This document shows positions 10,109 through 21,200 of a stretch of DNA of 49,400 nucleotides, one piece after another. Each line of letters opens with the position of its first letter. The stretch's first letter is position 1. The stretch is from Bacteroidales bacterium. Lineage in GTDB: Bacteria; Bacteroidota; Bacteroidia; Bacteroidales; GCA-2748055. The notes under the pieces were generated by a model that saw only the letters and a program-made list of their open reading frames with translations, was not told where the DNA came from and made no database searches. The DNA lies in assembly GCA_030589895.1 (NCBI GenBank), contig JAUUZQ010000019.1, positions 1 to 49,400 on the forward strand, in the 5' to 3' direction. The position numbers were made by a program, and so were the translations under genes.

Positions 10109-11575
10109 ATGAACAACAAGAACTTTTACCGAAACATCAGCATCTGTTTTGCAGGAATGCTTACCAGTGCAATGTTATTTGGACAGGATCAGAATAAACC
10201 AAACATTATCGTGGTCATGCTGGATGATGTTAGTCCGGATGTTTATTCATGCTATGGAGAGCCCGGGGCTGCAAATACTCCGGTTATTGACCAGCTTGCC
10301 AATGAGGGAGTCATGTTTGAAACATGTTATGCTTCCTCTCTGTGCGCTCCAAGCAGAACATTGTTAATGACGGGGCGTTATGGGACAACCACAGGAGTGC
10401 TTCACAATAACATGTGGTTAGGAAATACCAGGGGAGACGTGTACAAGGACAACCATGCATTCGGTAAATTATTGAAGGATGCAGGTTATGCAACAGCCAT
10501 AGCAGGAAAGTGGCATGCCGGGGCACGGATGCCTTATGAATCAGAGGTGGGATTTGATGAATATTGTCTATGGGAAGGAGGAGCAGAATTTGCAAAAGCA
10601 GCGGGAAGTGAAAATTATGAATGTGCCTGGAAAGGTGATGGGAAGTCTTCACGTTACTGGCATCCTGCCATTGTTAAAAATCATGAATATTTTGAAACAA
10701 AACCAGATGACTTCGGTCCGGATATCTTCTGTGATTTCATTCTGGATTTTATGGAGCGCAAAGTTCAGGAAGATCAACCATTCCTGGCATACTGGCCTTT
10801 CGTTGCTCCGCATGGATGTCGTGAAGGAATAAGTACTACACCACATCGGGGACCTGTAGGTGTGATGACAAAAAGTGAAACAGCAGAGGAAAGCAGAGCC
10901 CGGTGGATCGCACTGAATGAATACATCGACCACCTGATGGGACGCGTAGTTGACAAAGTAGAAGAATTGGGGATTAAGGAGAACACATATCTGATCTTTT
11001 TATCCGATAATGGCACAGCAGTTACTGCAAAAAGCCGTGGAGTTGAACGAGGCGTACATGTAATGAATATATGCTGGGGTGGACCTGTAAAGCAACGTGG
11101 TGCAACAGCTGAATTGACAGATTTTAGTGATATAGCCCCAACACTTTGTGATATCGCCGGAATAGAAATGCCTGAAGGTTCATTTGATGGTGTGAGTTTA
11201 AAGTCATTTCTCAATGGAACAACTGATAAGCATCGTGACTGGATCTATGCATATATTGGAACGACAAGGCTTTTGAGAACAAAGGATTATATGATTGAAG
11301 CAATAAATCCTATGCTTGGATATCCTGAGGGCCGGTTTTATCTGGCAGATGAAGACCGTTTCGGACATACCTATAAGAAAATCAATGGAGTTCCTGAATA
11401 TGACCAGGAACGGAGTGAATTGGATGTCATTCTGAATTCTTTACCTGATGTTGTAAGTGATAATCCCTGGTGGAATACTGGAAAAGGTATGAAGGTATGG
11501 GAAGGATACTCAGAAGAAAATGCAGTGAACAAACATCTCTTCAACCATAAAGACTATAAATACTACGAAGAATAA
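10109..11575 (+). CDS. S1-type sulfatase, periplasmic
   Basis: 488 residues from the ATG at 10109; the longer frame starts at a TTG at 10097. The signal peptide ends near 'AMLFGQ', with no lipobox. Sulfatase marks: 'VMLDDVSPDVYSCYG' (metal site), CAPSR with Cys79 as the formylglycine precursor, 'AGKWHAG', and 'LSDNGTAV'. Family S1 enzymes remove sulfate groups from glycans. It is the close paralogue of the lipoprotein sulfatase at 39125-40627, sharing 'VTAK.RGVERG.HV' and 'VKQRGA..ELTDF.DIAPTL', so both probably belong to one subfamily and may attack the same sulfate position in different compartments. A 173-base AT-rich gap precedes it, and a 254-base gap separates it from the next gene. Confidence 0.9.
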   Translation: MNNKNFYRNISICFAGMLTSAMLFGQDQNKPNIIVVMLDDVSPDVYSCYGEPGAANTPVIDQLANEGVMFETCYASSLCAPSRTLLMTGRYGTTTGVLHNNMWLGNTRGDVYKDNHAFGKLLKDAGYATAIAGKWHAGARMPYESEVGFDEYCLWEGGAEFAKAAGSENYECAWKGDGKSSRYWHPAIVKNHEYFETKPDDFGPDIFCDFILDFMERKVQEDQPFLAYWPFVAPHGCREGISTTPHRGPVGVMTKSETAEESRARWIALNEYIDHLMGRVVDKVEELGIKENTYLIFLSDNGTAVTAKSRGVERGVHVMNICWGGPVKQRGATAELTDFSDIAPTLCDIAGIEMPEGSFDGVSLKSFLNGTTDKHRDWIYAYIGTTRLLRTKDYMIEAINPMLGYPEGRFYLADEDRFGHTYKKINGVPEYDQERSELDVILNSLPDVVSDNPWWNTGKGMKVWEGYSEENAVNKHLFNHKDYKYYEE

Positions 11576-11829
11576 TCTTGCAGTATATTATCAATATATT
11601 GTCCAGAAGTCTTGATTGTAAACAGATGTATGATTTGTGTTATTGTATGCATAATTTGTAATAGTGATTTGTAAACACCCTTTTCGCGAGGGAGCATCGA
11701 ATTAATATTTTTAAGTCATCAAAAAAAACAGAACAAGTGTCATGAAATACTTAATGGGAAATTTATCTGAGATTTGGTTTTGTGGCGCGAATAGCTTAAC
11801 ATGTAAATTCTAAACTAAAACTATTTATT
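11576..11829 (+). promoter_or_regulatory. Largest intergenic gap, probable promoter region of the repeat-rich surface protein
   Basis: This 254-base AT-rich stretch holds no convincing reading frame. A weak match to the Bacteroidota housekeeping promoter is a TTTG at 11779-11782, then 21 bases, then TAAATTCT at 11804-11811, which has two mismatches to TAnnTTTG. A short imperfect hairpin (CCCT...AGGG, 11678-11692) is too weak to call a terminator. The promoter is inferred mainly from the gap size and the break in gene spacing. Confidence 0.25.
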
Positions 11830-14800
11830 ATGGATGAGAAAACTACAACTATGACATTTGCTTTCCGAAGTCTCAATTTGAGGCCGAAAGTGGTAAATAG
11901 CAAACTATCCGGATGGCTCACAGGCCTGATTGGAATGTTGGTTATTTTATTTAGTGTGGGCAGTGTTCAAGCCCAGAGTTATGAATCCCTTCTCCAATCG
12001 GATTCTATTTTTAACGACACCATAGATCATCTGGTCATTACAGAATGGCGTGGTGATGGCTGGTCGAATGCTTATATAGAACTGACAAATATGGGAGATA
12101 CAGCCATTGACCTCCGTAAATTTGCAATCAGATCTTTACCTGGAGGAAAGTCCTCATGGGCATGGGATAACACAGAGGAGCCTGAGTTTAGTTCTAATAA
12201 TGAAACGATGGTTGTTGTACTTGACTCTTTAGAAATGAGTGTTGATAATTATACTCTTGAACCAAATGAGATCTTTTTAATGGCGCCACATTATGATGAA
12301 CTTACAGATGATGGTGGTCCAATACACAGGCCGGAGCTAGTAGCGATGGCTGACTATATTGGATATAAGCTCGAGACAAAAGAGCTCAATGATACTTCAA
12401 ATTATGGACAAAAATTCTTCCGTCAGTGGTCATCCTATCCGGTTGGGGTGTTTGTAGCCACACGTGTTACGGATACTCTTCCGCCATTTTATAAGCAGAA
12501 ATGGGTATTGGTGGATAATGTCAATGGGGATAAGGATCCGATTAGTCTTGATATCGGACTTGGAATTGTTTCCGTAGCAGGATTTCCTTTAGCTACCGGT
12601 GAGGCAGTTCTGGTTCGTAAGCACACCATTACAAAGGGTACTAGACAAGATGGTTTTACAGATGCCGCAAGTGATGATATCACCACTTCGGAGTGGATTC
12701 CTATCAAGAATGATGATGGCAATAATGGAGGTAAAGTATTTAAAACAGCAGGTAATCATGGGAATTTCACCATGGATGTAACAGGTGGCAATGGAGCTGT
12801 TGTTGACATGGATAATGGAATACTTGAAGTTCCCTGGGGAGCACTGAAATTTGAAGATATCATAGATAATGAGGTGATACTTGGTGATGGTATGGCCTGG
12901 ACCTATAAAAGTTTTTCTGATGAAGGTGATTCTCTCCTCAATGTAAACGATCTTAGTTTTAATCAGATCGCTATGCCTGGGGACATACTTAAGATCTTTG
13001 CCTGTGGTGATGACCTGGAAACAGTAGAATTAACTATTCAGTATTTAACACATGCAAATGATATCGTAAAAGTGTTTCCTACCTATATAATGAATGAATT
13101 GGGTGAATGGAACGAGAATTTCTATGTGACAGATGATGAACCAGTCATAGATACTATAGGTGATGTTCCATTTGCGATCCGGATTGACACATTATTGTAT
13201 TACCTGGATATTCCACCAAATGCATCTTTTGCATTTACTTTTGTGGGGGATGAGGTTCGTGCAGACCTGAGAAATGGAGACATATTGACGATCACTGGGG
13301 CTGATGGAAGCACTGTGAAGGAGTACTATATTGATGTGCTGGATTATGCCGGTAGTTCTGAAGCAAGGCTTGCTGCTATAACCTGGCCGGATATCTTCCT
13401 CAGTGCAGCTGATATTCCATATTACCTGCAGAACGGATGGGCCTCAGGTGCTCAGCTTTCTGATACAATACCAGGTTTTAGTTCATCAAAGTTGACATAT
13501 CTGTTGAAGCTTGCACCCGGAACAGAAGATGTGCCGGCTGTTGTGGCTACTCCGCTTGATCTGAATGCCTGGGTGCAGGTTGACAGGGCTCTGGATCTCT
13601 ATGGTTCAATTGAGGACAGGACCACTACAATCACTGTTACTTCAGAGGATAGTTTGACAGTACAGACCTATTCCATTTTGTTTGAAGTATTCAGTGATGA
13701 ATTCCAGGAATTTGTTGCAGATCCATTTTTCAGTACAATTATGTTTACGGTCAATACAAGGAATGCTGGAATTGAAGTTGTGAATCCTGGTAATGTTAAC
13801 CTTGACCTTTCTAATTACATGGTCGTTCAGGTTGACAAGCATAATGATCCCATTAAGGCAATTCAGGATACTTTGGCTTTCGAAGATAGGTATAGTAAGT
13901 ATATCCCTGGATATGTGTACAAGACTAAAGATGTAGCAACATGGGATGCAACCATGGATTATACATGGACAAAAGGAGGAGTAAATATAAATTCAGATAT
14001 TACTCCTGGCAACGTATTTGCCATGGCAAATTTACATGATAAACAAGCTAAATGGTGGAAGAGTGTTGCGCATACCGAGGAGATCGATGTGATTTTCCAT
14101 CCTGATGCAGCGCTGGTTGATCCCTATTATCCAGACCAGTCAATATTTACACAGGAAGAACTCGATCCTGATGGGAATGCCGTGAACCAACAGCGTCACG
14201 TTGGTTATGCTCGGGCACAGCATAGATTTTTCCTTTTCAGAATTGATAATCCAGAAATTCTGGCAGGTACAAAGTCGATTTATGATACCCTGGACTTTAC
14301 CTTAATTGATAATATTGCTGATCCTATAAATTCTCCGGAGTACAAACTGGGAAGTTGGGATATGAATGGAGATTCAGCGCGTATATGGACGATAGCAAAG
14401 GGCGATGTTATGTTAGTTCGTGAACCTGATATTTACAAGGGTAGTGCTATTGTTGGAGAAAATATCAGTGAAGACTATAACGTTTGTCAGTGGATCGCTG
14501 GAAACTTAGATTATTGGCCGGAAATTGATGGACTCAAGTGGTCTGGTATGACCCAGCATTTTGGTGGGCATCTTATGAATGTTCCAACGATTTATGTATC
14601 AACCATCACATCTGCAATATATATTGTATCCAGTGGCTTCGAAGGTCTGCAGGATGTCAAGGGTGTTGTGGATGGTACAACAGTGCAACAATTCCTGGAT
14701 AACATCACACTGGGAGATCCAAATCAGACATGGCGGATAAATGCAACTACCGGAGGTGCAGAGCTTGGATTGACAGATGTTCTTTTGAACAGTGATACCC

Positions 14801-15948
14801 TGTCCATTGCAGCGGCCGATTCCTCGAATTTTACTACCTATATTTTAGAAGTAACTGCAGATGGATTGAAGGATAATGCAAGACTTACCAGTACTGTATA
14901 TGGTATCTCCGACGCAGGAGATATTGGCAGCATTGTAGATATTGCTTACGGGACTACCGTGAAAGATGCGCTGGATAATGTTGCTAAGGATGCAGATGCA
15001 AAGCTGTCGGTTATCAACGGAAATGATGAACTGATTGGTATAAATCAAGTTACGGCTAGTGGAGACCTGGTTCTGAGAACAGTATCCTCTGATGTGTACT
15101 TCGAAGTGACTGCACAGGATAAGGTTACAAAGATAGTATACCAGCTGATGCCAACTATGACTACGAGCGATGCATTTGTGTTGTCAGATGTATATGGAGT
15201 TATAGAATGGCTTGTGGATGGCCTGACTTCAGGAATCAGTGTTGCTGCATTCTATGACAATATCACTGTCGTTGGAGGTGAGTCTTATATCGAAGATAAA
15301 TATGGATACAAGAGAACTATTGGTCTTTTGAGCTTCGATGACAAGCTTGTAGTGATATCAGGAGATCAGTCAGTTACTGTAAGCTATAACCTTGAATTTT
15401 CTGGTGTAATTGTTAATCGGGCGCCGGTCATTGAGCTTGTTGAGAACTTTAATGCAACGATTGATGAGAGCTTCACACTGACCGCTAATGTAAGTGATGA
15501 TAACTTACCGGAAGGCGGAACATTGACCTATGCATGGACAGTTACATCAGGCTCTGGAAATGATGTCAGTATAAGTACTTCGGATGCTGCATCTACAGAT
15601 GTCACGATCAGTGCAACAGGAAGCTATGTCCTGACCTTAACAGTCAGTGACGGCGATTTGGAGAGCACAGCCTCTGTGACTGTATCTGTTGCTGTGGGAG
15701 TAATGAATCAGCAGTTTGGCAACTTGACAATATATCCGAATCCAACTACCGATAAAGTGTTTGTCGATGGATTGACGATTCATTCAAAGGTTACTGTTTA
15801 TAATACCAGCGGAATGATAGTTGATATGTTTAATGCCAATGACGGAAGACATTTCGTTGAGCTTGGCGATCAGCCATCAGGAACCTATGTAATAAGCGTA
15901 GAGGAGAACAGTTCCTATGTGAGAATAGGGAAAGTAGTTAAACAATAG
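11830..15948 (+). CDS. Large T9SS surface protein with lamin-tail-like, tandem repeat and PKD-like domains, candidate glycan-binding protein
   Basis: 1372 residues. An unusually long N-region precedes the hydrophobic signal core, which ends near VQAQS at about 49; an alternative ATG lies at 11851. About 65-110 ('HLVITEWRGDGWSNAYIELTNMG') resembles a lamin-tail-type beta sandwich, and a similar patch recurs near 650 ('STIMFTVNTRNAGIEVVNPG'). Three degenerate repeats spaced about 92 residues apart are centred near 950, 1041 and 1134, each around a G-T/I-T/S-V...-DN-I/V core. A PKD-like domain follows at about 1197-1290 ('TLTYAWTVTSGSG', 'YVLTLTVSDGDLES'). The last ~75 residues, from LTIYPNPTTDKV, are a T9SS sorting domain. 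No catalytic motif is visible. Its position just upstream of the SusC/D block suggests a surface glycan-binding or adhesion role; this is inference. Confidence 0.8.
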   Translation: MDEKTTTMTFAFRSLNLRPKVVNSKLSGWLTGLIGMLVILFSVGSVQAQSYESLLQSDSIFNDTIDHLVITEWRGDGWSNAYIELTNMGDTAIDLRKFAIRSLPGGKSSWAWDNTEEPEFSSNNETMVVVLDSLEMSVDNYTLEPNEIFLMAPHYDELTDDGGPIHRPELVAMADYIGYKLETKELNDTSNYGQKFFRQWSSYPVGVFVATRVTDTLPPFYKQKWVLVDNVNGDKDPISLDIGLGIVSVAGFPLATGEAVLVRKHTITKGTRQDGFTDAASDDITTSEWIPIKNDDGNNGGKVFKTAGNHGNFTMDVTGGNGAVVDMDNGILEVPWGALKFEDIIDNEVILGDGMAWTYKSFSDEGDSLLNVNDLSFNQIAMPGDILKIFACGDDLETVELTIQYLTHANDIVKVFPTYIMNELGEWNENFYVTDDEPVIDTIGDVPFAIRIDTLLYYLDIPPNASFAFTFVGDEVRADLRNGDILTITGADGSTVKEYYIDVLDYAGSSEARLAAITWPDIFLSAADIPYYLQNGWASGAQLSDTIPGFSSSKLTYLLKLAPGTEDVPAVVATPLDLNAWVQVDRALDLYGSIEDRTTTITVTSEDSLTVQTYSILFEVFSDEFQEFVADPFFSTIMFTVNTRNAGIEVVNPGNVNLDLSNYMVVQVDKHNDPIKAIQDTLAFEDRYSKYIPGYVYKTKDVATWDATMDYTWTKGGVNINSDITPGNVFAMANLHDKQAKWWKSVAHTEEIDVIFHPDAALVDPYYPDQSIFTQEELDPDGNAVNQQRHVGYARAQHRFFLFRIDNPEILAGTKSIYDTLDFTLIDNIADPINSPEYKLGSWDMNGDSARIWTIAKGDVMLVREPDIYKGSAIVGENISEDYNVCQWIAGNLDYWPEIDGLKWSGMTQHFGGHLMNVPTIYVSTITSAIYIVSSGFEGLQDVKGVVDGTTVQQFLDNITLGDPNQTWRINATTGGAELGLTDVLLNSDTLSIAAADSSNFTTYILEVTADGLKDNARLTSTVYGISDAGDIGSIVDIAYGTTVKDALDNVAKDADAKLSVINGNDELIGINQVTASGDLVLRTVSSDVYFEVTAQDKVTKIVYQLMPTMTTSDAFVLSDVYGVIEWLVDGLTSGISVAAFYDNITVVGGESYIEDKYGYKRTIGLLSFDDKLVVISGDQSVTVSYNLEFSGVIVNRAPVIELVENFNATIDESFTLTANVSDDNLPEGGTLTYAWTVTSGSGNDVSISTSDAASTDVTISATGSYVLTLTVSDGDLESTASVTVSVAVGVMNQQFGNLTIYPNPTTDKVFVDGLTIHSKVTVYNTSGMIVDMFNANDGRHFVELGDQPSGTYVISVEENSSYVRIGKVVKQ

Positions 15949-15960
15949 TAGTTTAATAAA

Positions 15961-15985
15961 CGGGAGTGATTATTGATCACTCCCG
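15961..15985 (+). terminator. Intrinsic (rho-independent) terminator
   Basis: A perfect 10-base inverted repeat, CGGGAGTGAT (15961-15970) and ATCACTCCCG (15976-15985), with a 5-base loop, is followed by the T-rich run TTATTTCTTAT. It starts 13 bases after the stop codon of the repeat-rich surface protein. It also rules out the TTG at 15973, inside the loop, as a start for the next gene. Confidence 0.85.
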
Positions 15986-16017
15986 TTATTTCTTATATTC
16001 ATCTTCTAATACTTTAT

Positions 16018-18234
16018 ATGAAATCGAAATTTACAAGCATTGGTTTCGCTTATCTGCTATTTTTATTTCTGCATGGATGCAATAATCCTTTTGCCGGAGT
16101 AGATCAGCACGATAAATATCAACCCCCTGAGGGATTGGCAGGGAAATTATATTCTCAGGTTAAAGCAGAAGATAATCTTACTACATATGCTTCTGCCCTG
16201 GTGATAACCGGATACGATGAGATATTTGATAAATCAGGTAGCTATACCATTCTTGCTCCTACAGATTCTGCATTTGAAGTATTTTTTCAGGAGCATGCAG
16301 AATACAATTCTATTGAAGATATCCCTCCTGCTGAATTGACCAGAATTGTAAAATTCCTTACTCTTCAGAATTCATGGAATGAAAGACAATTTCGTGAATT
16401 GTCGGCCAATGATGGTTGGGGGAGCTCATCATCTGATGAGTGGAAGAGTTCCTTTGTATATAAAAAGGAGACCCTACTGGAAGAGGGACTAAGAAAGGTT
16501 TGGATGGATGAGCGTGGAAAGATTACAGATTCCGTCTCGGCAAACGGTAATTATATTGAAATGCCTTCTGATTACAGGAAATTCATGCCGGTTTATACCA
16601 GGGAATACTTTGCATACAATGAACTTGAAGATAAGGACTATGAACTTTATTTTCAACGTGATATTGAGATAAACGACGAAATATATGTTGCTGACGCCAA
16701 GATCCTGGGGACTGGAATATTTGCAGCAAACGGCTTTGTATATAAACTCGATAAAGTGGTTTTACCCCTGAAAAATACTGAAGAGTTTTTGGAGAGCAGC
16801 GGTGATTACACCTTGTTTCTTTCTTTACTGCGGGATTTCTCATCGGCATCTGATCTTTTTCCTTATAAAATTGGAAACTTTCAGTTGGGCGCAGAGAAGA
16901 TCAATACCACCGACGAACGATTCCCCATGTACAATCATGCTGGTATGGTTGTTCCAACTAATCGGGCTTATGTTGAATTCATAGAGAATTATCTATTTGC
17001 ACAAGGGGGGATGGGTGGAGTTTCAGAAACATTTAAAAGGGAAATCGCCAACTCATTCTATGTAAAGGATTTAATTCCTATTCTTAGTAATGAATTGGAA
17101 AATGGATATTATAATCTTAATAAGGAAAAGGTTGACCTTGATTCAGATAAGATTATTGAAAAGAAATTTACATCTAATGCAACAGTAATAGGATATGATG
17201 ATTTCATTATACCTAATATATTTACATCTGTTGGGGCACCCCTGGTATTTTCCAACAAATACAGGTTATTTCTGGATGCAGTTTTGCAAAGCAAGGCGAA
17301 TAATGCGCTGAAAGCAATGGATCAGATCTATGGATTTTATATTATCCCGGATACTCAGCTCGAGGCAGATTCCTCCCTCTATATTTCTGATAAAAATGAA
17401 AAGTTGACAACTTTCGACCATGGGCTTTCTTCTCAGGTACAGCAATCTGCATCTATTCTTAAGACAAGGATTTTGAACCAGGTATCTATTGGACTACCAA
17501 GTGGATTGGCAACCAAGGAGTTTCTGCCAAATCTGGCAGGGAACTATATAGTAGCAGAGAAAAAGGAAGATGGTACGGTGTTATTTTCGGGTAAGGAACT
17601 TACAACTTTCGGTTATAACCAGCCGGATACACTGCTTAGGATCGAAGTTTATCCAGAGGAGATTACTCAGTTTGATATTGAGAATGGCTCCTCCTTTGAA
17701 GTAGATGGATGGTTTAATTATAGTAACAAAGCTTCTGATGCAATAGTGAACAGGATACAGTACTCTTATTCGGAATTCTTCAATGCACTGAGAGAGACTG
17801 GTTATCTCTCTCAAAATGAGCAGGAGATCCTGTTCTATAATGAAGATCTTCCCTATACTGTTTTTGTACCCTCAAATGAAGCTTTTCTAAAATCGAACTT
17901 TGATGCCATGAGTATGGTAGATAAAAAGGAATTTGTACGAACCCATTTTGTTGTTGGAAAAATAATCTTTACGGATGGCAAAGAATTACCAGGATATTAC
18001 AATACGCCATTGGGCAGTCGTTTGAATCTCAATCCTGAGATTGATGTAATACAGATTCTCAAGCCAGGTGGTGAGCTGTATTATTCAGTAGATGTTGCAG
18101 ACAAGAATACAAATGTCATGCTTACTACTGTGAAACCGGAATATGAAGATGATTTTGAATTTACGAGCTATGCAACAACAGCAGTGCTGCATGAGATTGA
18201 CACTGTATTGTATCATACTATTTTGACAAAGTGA
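16018..18234 (+). CDS. Fasciclin (FAS1) multi-domain lipoprotein, candidate surface glycan-binding protein
   Basis: 738 residues with a lipoprotein signal peptide (LFLFLHGC, Cys21). A first FAS1 domain at about 40-245 shows 'YTILAPTDSAFEVF', and a last one at about 570-735 shows 'YTVFVPSNEAF' and 'VRTHFVVGKIIF'. The middle ('MVVPTNRAYVEF', 'FYIIPDTQLEAD') reads as one or two degenerate copies. FAS1 domains are adhesion modules; there is no enzymatic motif. It heads the block FAS-SusC-SusD-FAS-FAS-SusC-SusD, where typical PULs carry SusE/F-like surface glycan-binding lipoproteins, so glycan binding is a reasonable inference. The ATG at 16018 is chosen because the longer frame begins inside the terminator loop. 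SusC follows 58 bases later. Confidence 0.85.
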   Translation: MKSKFTSIGFAYLLFLFLHGCNNPFAGVDQHDKYQPPEGLAGKLYSQVKAEDNLTTYASALVITGYDEIFDKSGSYTILAPTDSAFEVFFQEHAEYNSIEDIPPAELTRIVKFLTLQNSWNERQFRELSANDGWGSSSSDEWKSSFVYKKETLLEEGLRKVWMDERGKITDSVSANGNYIEMPSDYRKFMPVYTREYFAYNELEDKDYELYFQRDIEINDEIYVADAKILGTGIFAANGFVYKLDKVVLPLKNTEEFLESSGDYTLFLSLLRDFSSASDLFPYKIGNFQLGAEKINTTDERFPMYNHAGMVVPTNRAYVEFIENYLFAQGGMGGVSETFKREIANSFYVKDLIPILSNELENGYYNLNKEKVDLDSDKIIEKKFTSNATVIGYDDFIIPNIFTSVGAPLVFSNKYRLFLDAVLQSKANNALKAMDQIYGFYIIPDTQLEADSSLYISDKNEKLTTFDHGLSSQVQQSASILKTRILNQVSIGLPSGLATKEFLPNLAGNYIVAEKKEDGTVLFSGKELTTFGYNQPDTLLRIEVYPEEITQFDIENGSSFEVDGWFNYSNKASDAIVNRIQYSYSEFFNALRETGYLSQNEQEILFYNEDLPYTVFVPSNEAFLKSNFDAMSMVDKKEFVRTHFVVGKIIFTDGKELPGYYNTPLGSRLNLNPEIDVIQILKPGGELYYSVDVADKNTNVMLTTVKPEYEDDFEFTSYATTAVLHEIDTVLYHTILTK

Positions 18235-18292
18235 AATGATAATTAGATAAAATGAACAGAAGGATATATTCATACGAAATACTGATGACTCT

Positions 18293-21200
18293 ATGAAGAT
18301 ATTGAGGACTTTATTCCTATTGTCTGCGATTCTTGCATTCTCAAATGTGTTGTATGCACAGGGAACGATTATAAGGGGTCAGATTATTGATGCCGGATTG
18401 GCTGAAGCCTTGATAGGAGTATCTGTGGCCGAGTTTGATGATAATCGAATCATTGGTGGTACCATTACAGATGTAAATGGTAATTTTCAGATTATGGTTA
18501 AATCGAGCAGTCATACGCTGGAGATCAGTTGTATTGGTTATGTAACACAGAGTCATCAAATAGGAAATCGCAACATCTTTAACCTGGTGATGGAGTCTGA
18601 CAATATTATGATGGAAGAAGTTGTGATTACCGCGGTAAGGGAGAGTCCCAGTCTGACCAATATTCCATTGATGGACCTGGCAGGATCGGTAACAGAAGTA
18701 TCTATGGCTGATATCATTGAAGTTGGAGTAAGCTCTGCTGCGGATGCACTTCAGGGCAAGATCGGTGGTATGGATATAACTTCAGCCGGAAGTCCGGGGG
18801 GAGGATCGCAGATCATTATCCGTGGACTGAGTTCACTTAGCGGATCAAATCCCCTGATCGTTGTAGACGGTTTGGCACAGGATGTAAAGGCCAGTTCTAA
18901 TCTGGATTTTGGATCTGCAGATGCTGAGGATATTGGTGATTTGGTGAATGTGTCCCCACAGGATATCAAGACGATAAGGGTATTGAAAGATGCTTCAGCG
19001 ACAGCCCAATGGGGTGCAAGAGGGGCCGACGGAGTTATTGAGATCACCACAAAAAGAGGTAAAAAGGGCAAAACAAAATTTAGTTATGATTTTTCCACTT
19101 CCCATTATTTTGATCCCTCACCAATACCCATGTTGGACGGAGACGAATATGTTACCCTGATGATTGATGCATTGAAAAATCGATGGGGTGTGGTAGATCT
19201 TACAACAGAATATCCACAGATTGCGAATGATCAGTTCTATCCATTATACCATAATTACAATAAGAATACGGATTGGATAGCGGAGATCACACGTCCGGGA
19301 AATAAAAACGAGCATTTCTTTTCAGCAAGCGGAGGAGGTGAAAGGGCAAGGTATAATACATCAGTCGGATATGAATCAGAGGAGGGAACTACAAAAGGAG
19401 AGGCCTCCAGAAAATTGTCTTCCAGGATTAATATTGACTATAACATCACTCGTAAGTTGACTCTGACAACTAATTTCAGCTATACGAACCTCCAGATAGA
19501 CAACAATTACAAAGAAACCACAAGCGGATCACCATTCAGGGCACATATCAGGAATGTTGCTTACAAGCTTGCACCGAATATGAGTGTTTATGAGTACGAT
19601 TCACTGGGCATACCTACTGGAGGGTATTTTACTCCCCTCGACAACTTCCAGGGGAACGAGATTACATATTATAACCCAGTTGCCCTGATAGATCATAGTT
19701 ATTCTGACTATGGGAGGGATGATCTTAGCGCCAGTGCTCAGTTGCGCTATAGCATCACATCTTCGATCTCATTGAATCAATTATTTGCCTATCAGTACAG
19801 GGGAGAAACTGAGAATAACTTCCTTTCAAGAAAGTCTGTGGCCACACCCTGGATCAGTGAATGGAATGACAAGACCACAGAGAGGAATAGCTGGTCGCTA
19901 AAGCAATTAAGCAGAACTACACTTAATTATAATAAGACCCTTGCAAATATACACCAGATTAGTGGTACCTTAATGTGGGAGGTTATTGCAAGAAATGATT
20001 TCACATCAACCGCCACAGTTTCAAACGGTTTGGGGACCAGTATGCCTGAAAGTTCCATAGAGGCAGTCATCGATAACCTTGGTTCTGGCGAAGCTCTCGA
20101 CAGGCAGGTATCAGGGTTGGGAATGCTAAATTATAAACTGGCTAATAAATATGTATTGCAGGGTGGTGTTAGAATTGAAGGCAGTGGGAAATTTGGGAGG
20201 AATAATCGCTGGGGTTTATTCCCAAACGTGGGATTCACCTATCATATGGACAAGGAGCCTTTTCTGCAAAGCTTGTCATGGATCTCCAACTCAAGACTTC
20301 ATGCTTCTTATGGGATGGCTGGTCGTGCCCCAAAGAATGCATATGACCAGTACAGTATCTATCAGGCACCTGATAGAAATAGCTATGCAGGGAGCAGAAT
20401 CATAGTCCCCACCAGACCACAGCTTGAGAACTTATTATGGGAAAGGAGTTACTCACTATCTGCGGGTTGGGACATTGGATTCCTAAAGGATCGGATTACG
20501 ATTATAGCTGATGTATACAGGATCCGTACTTATGATATCCTTTCAAAAAACTATTCAATTCCCGGATCTTCAGGATATGAAGAACTGAAATGGTTCAATG
20601 GAGGTGCCATTGAAAATAAGGGATGGGAATTCACTATTAATGGTAAGATAAAAAGGGAAGGAGACCTGAGGATTGATGCCAACTTTAACATCAACAGGAA
20701 TGTTAATTCTTTTCTGGAGTTTGCTGATAACTATGAGCAGGAAAGAAATACCAGTATCAAGAACGGTGCATACCCCTATAGATTGCAAGAGAACAAACCT
20801 GTAGGATCTTTTTATGGTTTCATATATGAGGGTGTCTATCAAATGGATGAGGATGCATATGCTAAAGATGCTGATGGGAATTTAATGTATGATATAAATA
20901 ATAAGCCCATCACAATGGTTTACGTTAATAATGACTTCTTCGGAGCCGGGGACACAAAATACCGGGATGTTAATTATGATGGTAAAATAGACATGAATGA
21001 TGTTGTATACCTGGGTAATATGTTGCCCGAATATACAGGTAATTTTAGTACACGTCTCAGTTACAAGAGTTTTACCCTTAGCATGAACTTCCTCTATAGG
21101 GCACGGTTCCAAATTATCAATCAACTGGGACTGGAACTTGAGACAATGAATAACTTCAATAATCAAAGTCAGGCTACACTTAAAAGATGGAGGGATGAAG

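Noticed and set aside
10774-11214. 146-residue reading frame on the minus strand
   Set aside because: Antisense to the conserved sulfatase core at 10109-11575; its composition is low-complexity and no family pattern is seen.
11678-11692. Short hairpin as terminator of the sulfatase at 10109
   Set aside because: Only four strong base pairs and no T-run; too weak to call.
15973-16017. TTG start extending the first fasciclin gene by 15 residues
   Set aside because: It falls inside the terminator loop and would break the lipoprotein signal; the ATG at 16018 is better.
18252-18296. 14-codon reading frame before the first SusC
   Set aside because: Too short, overlaps the SusC start and shows no conserved feature.
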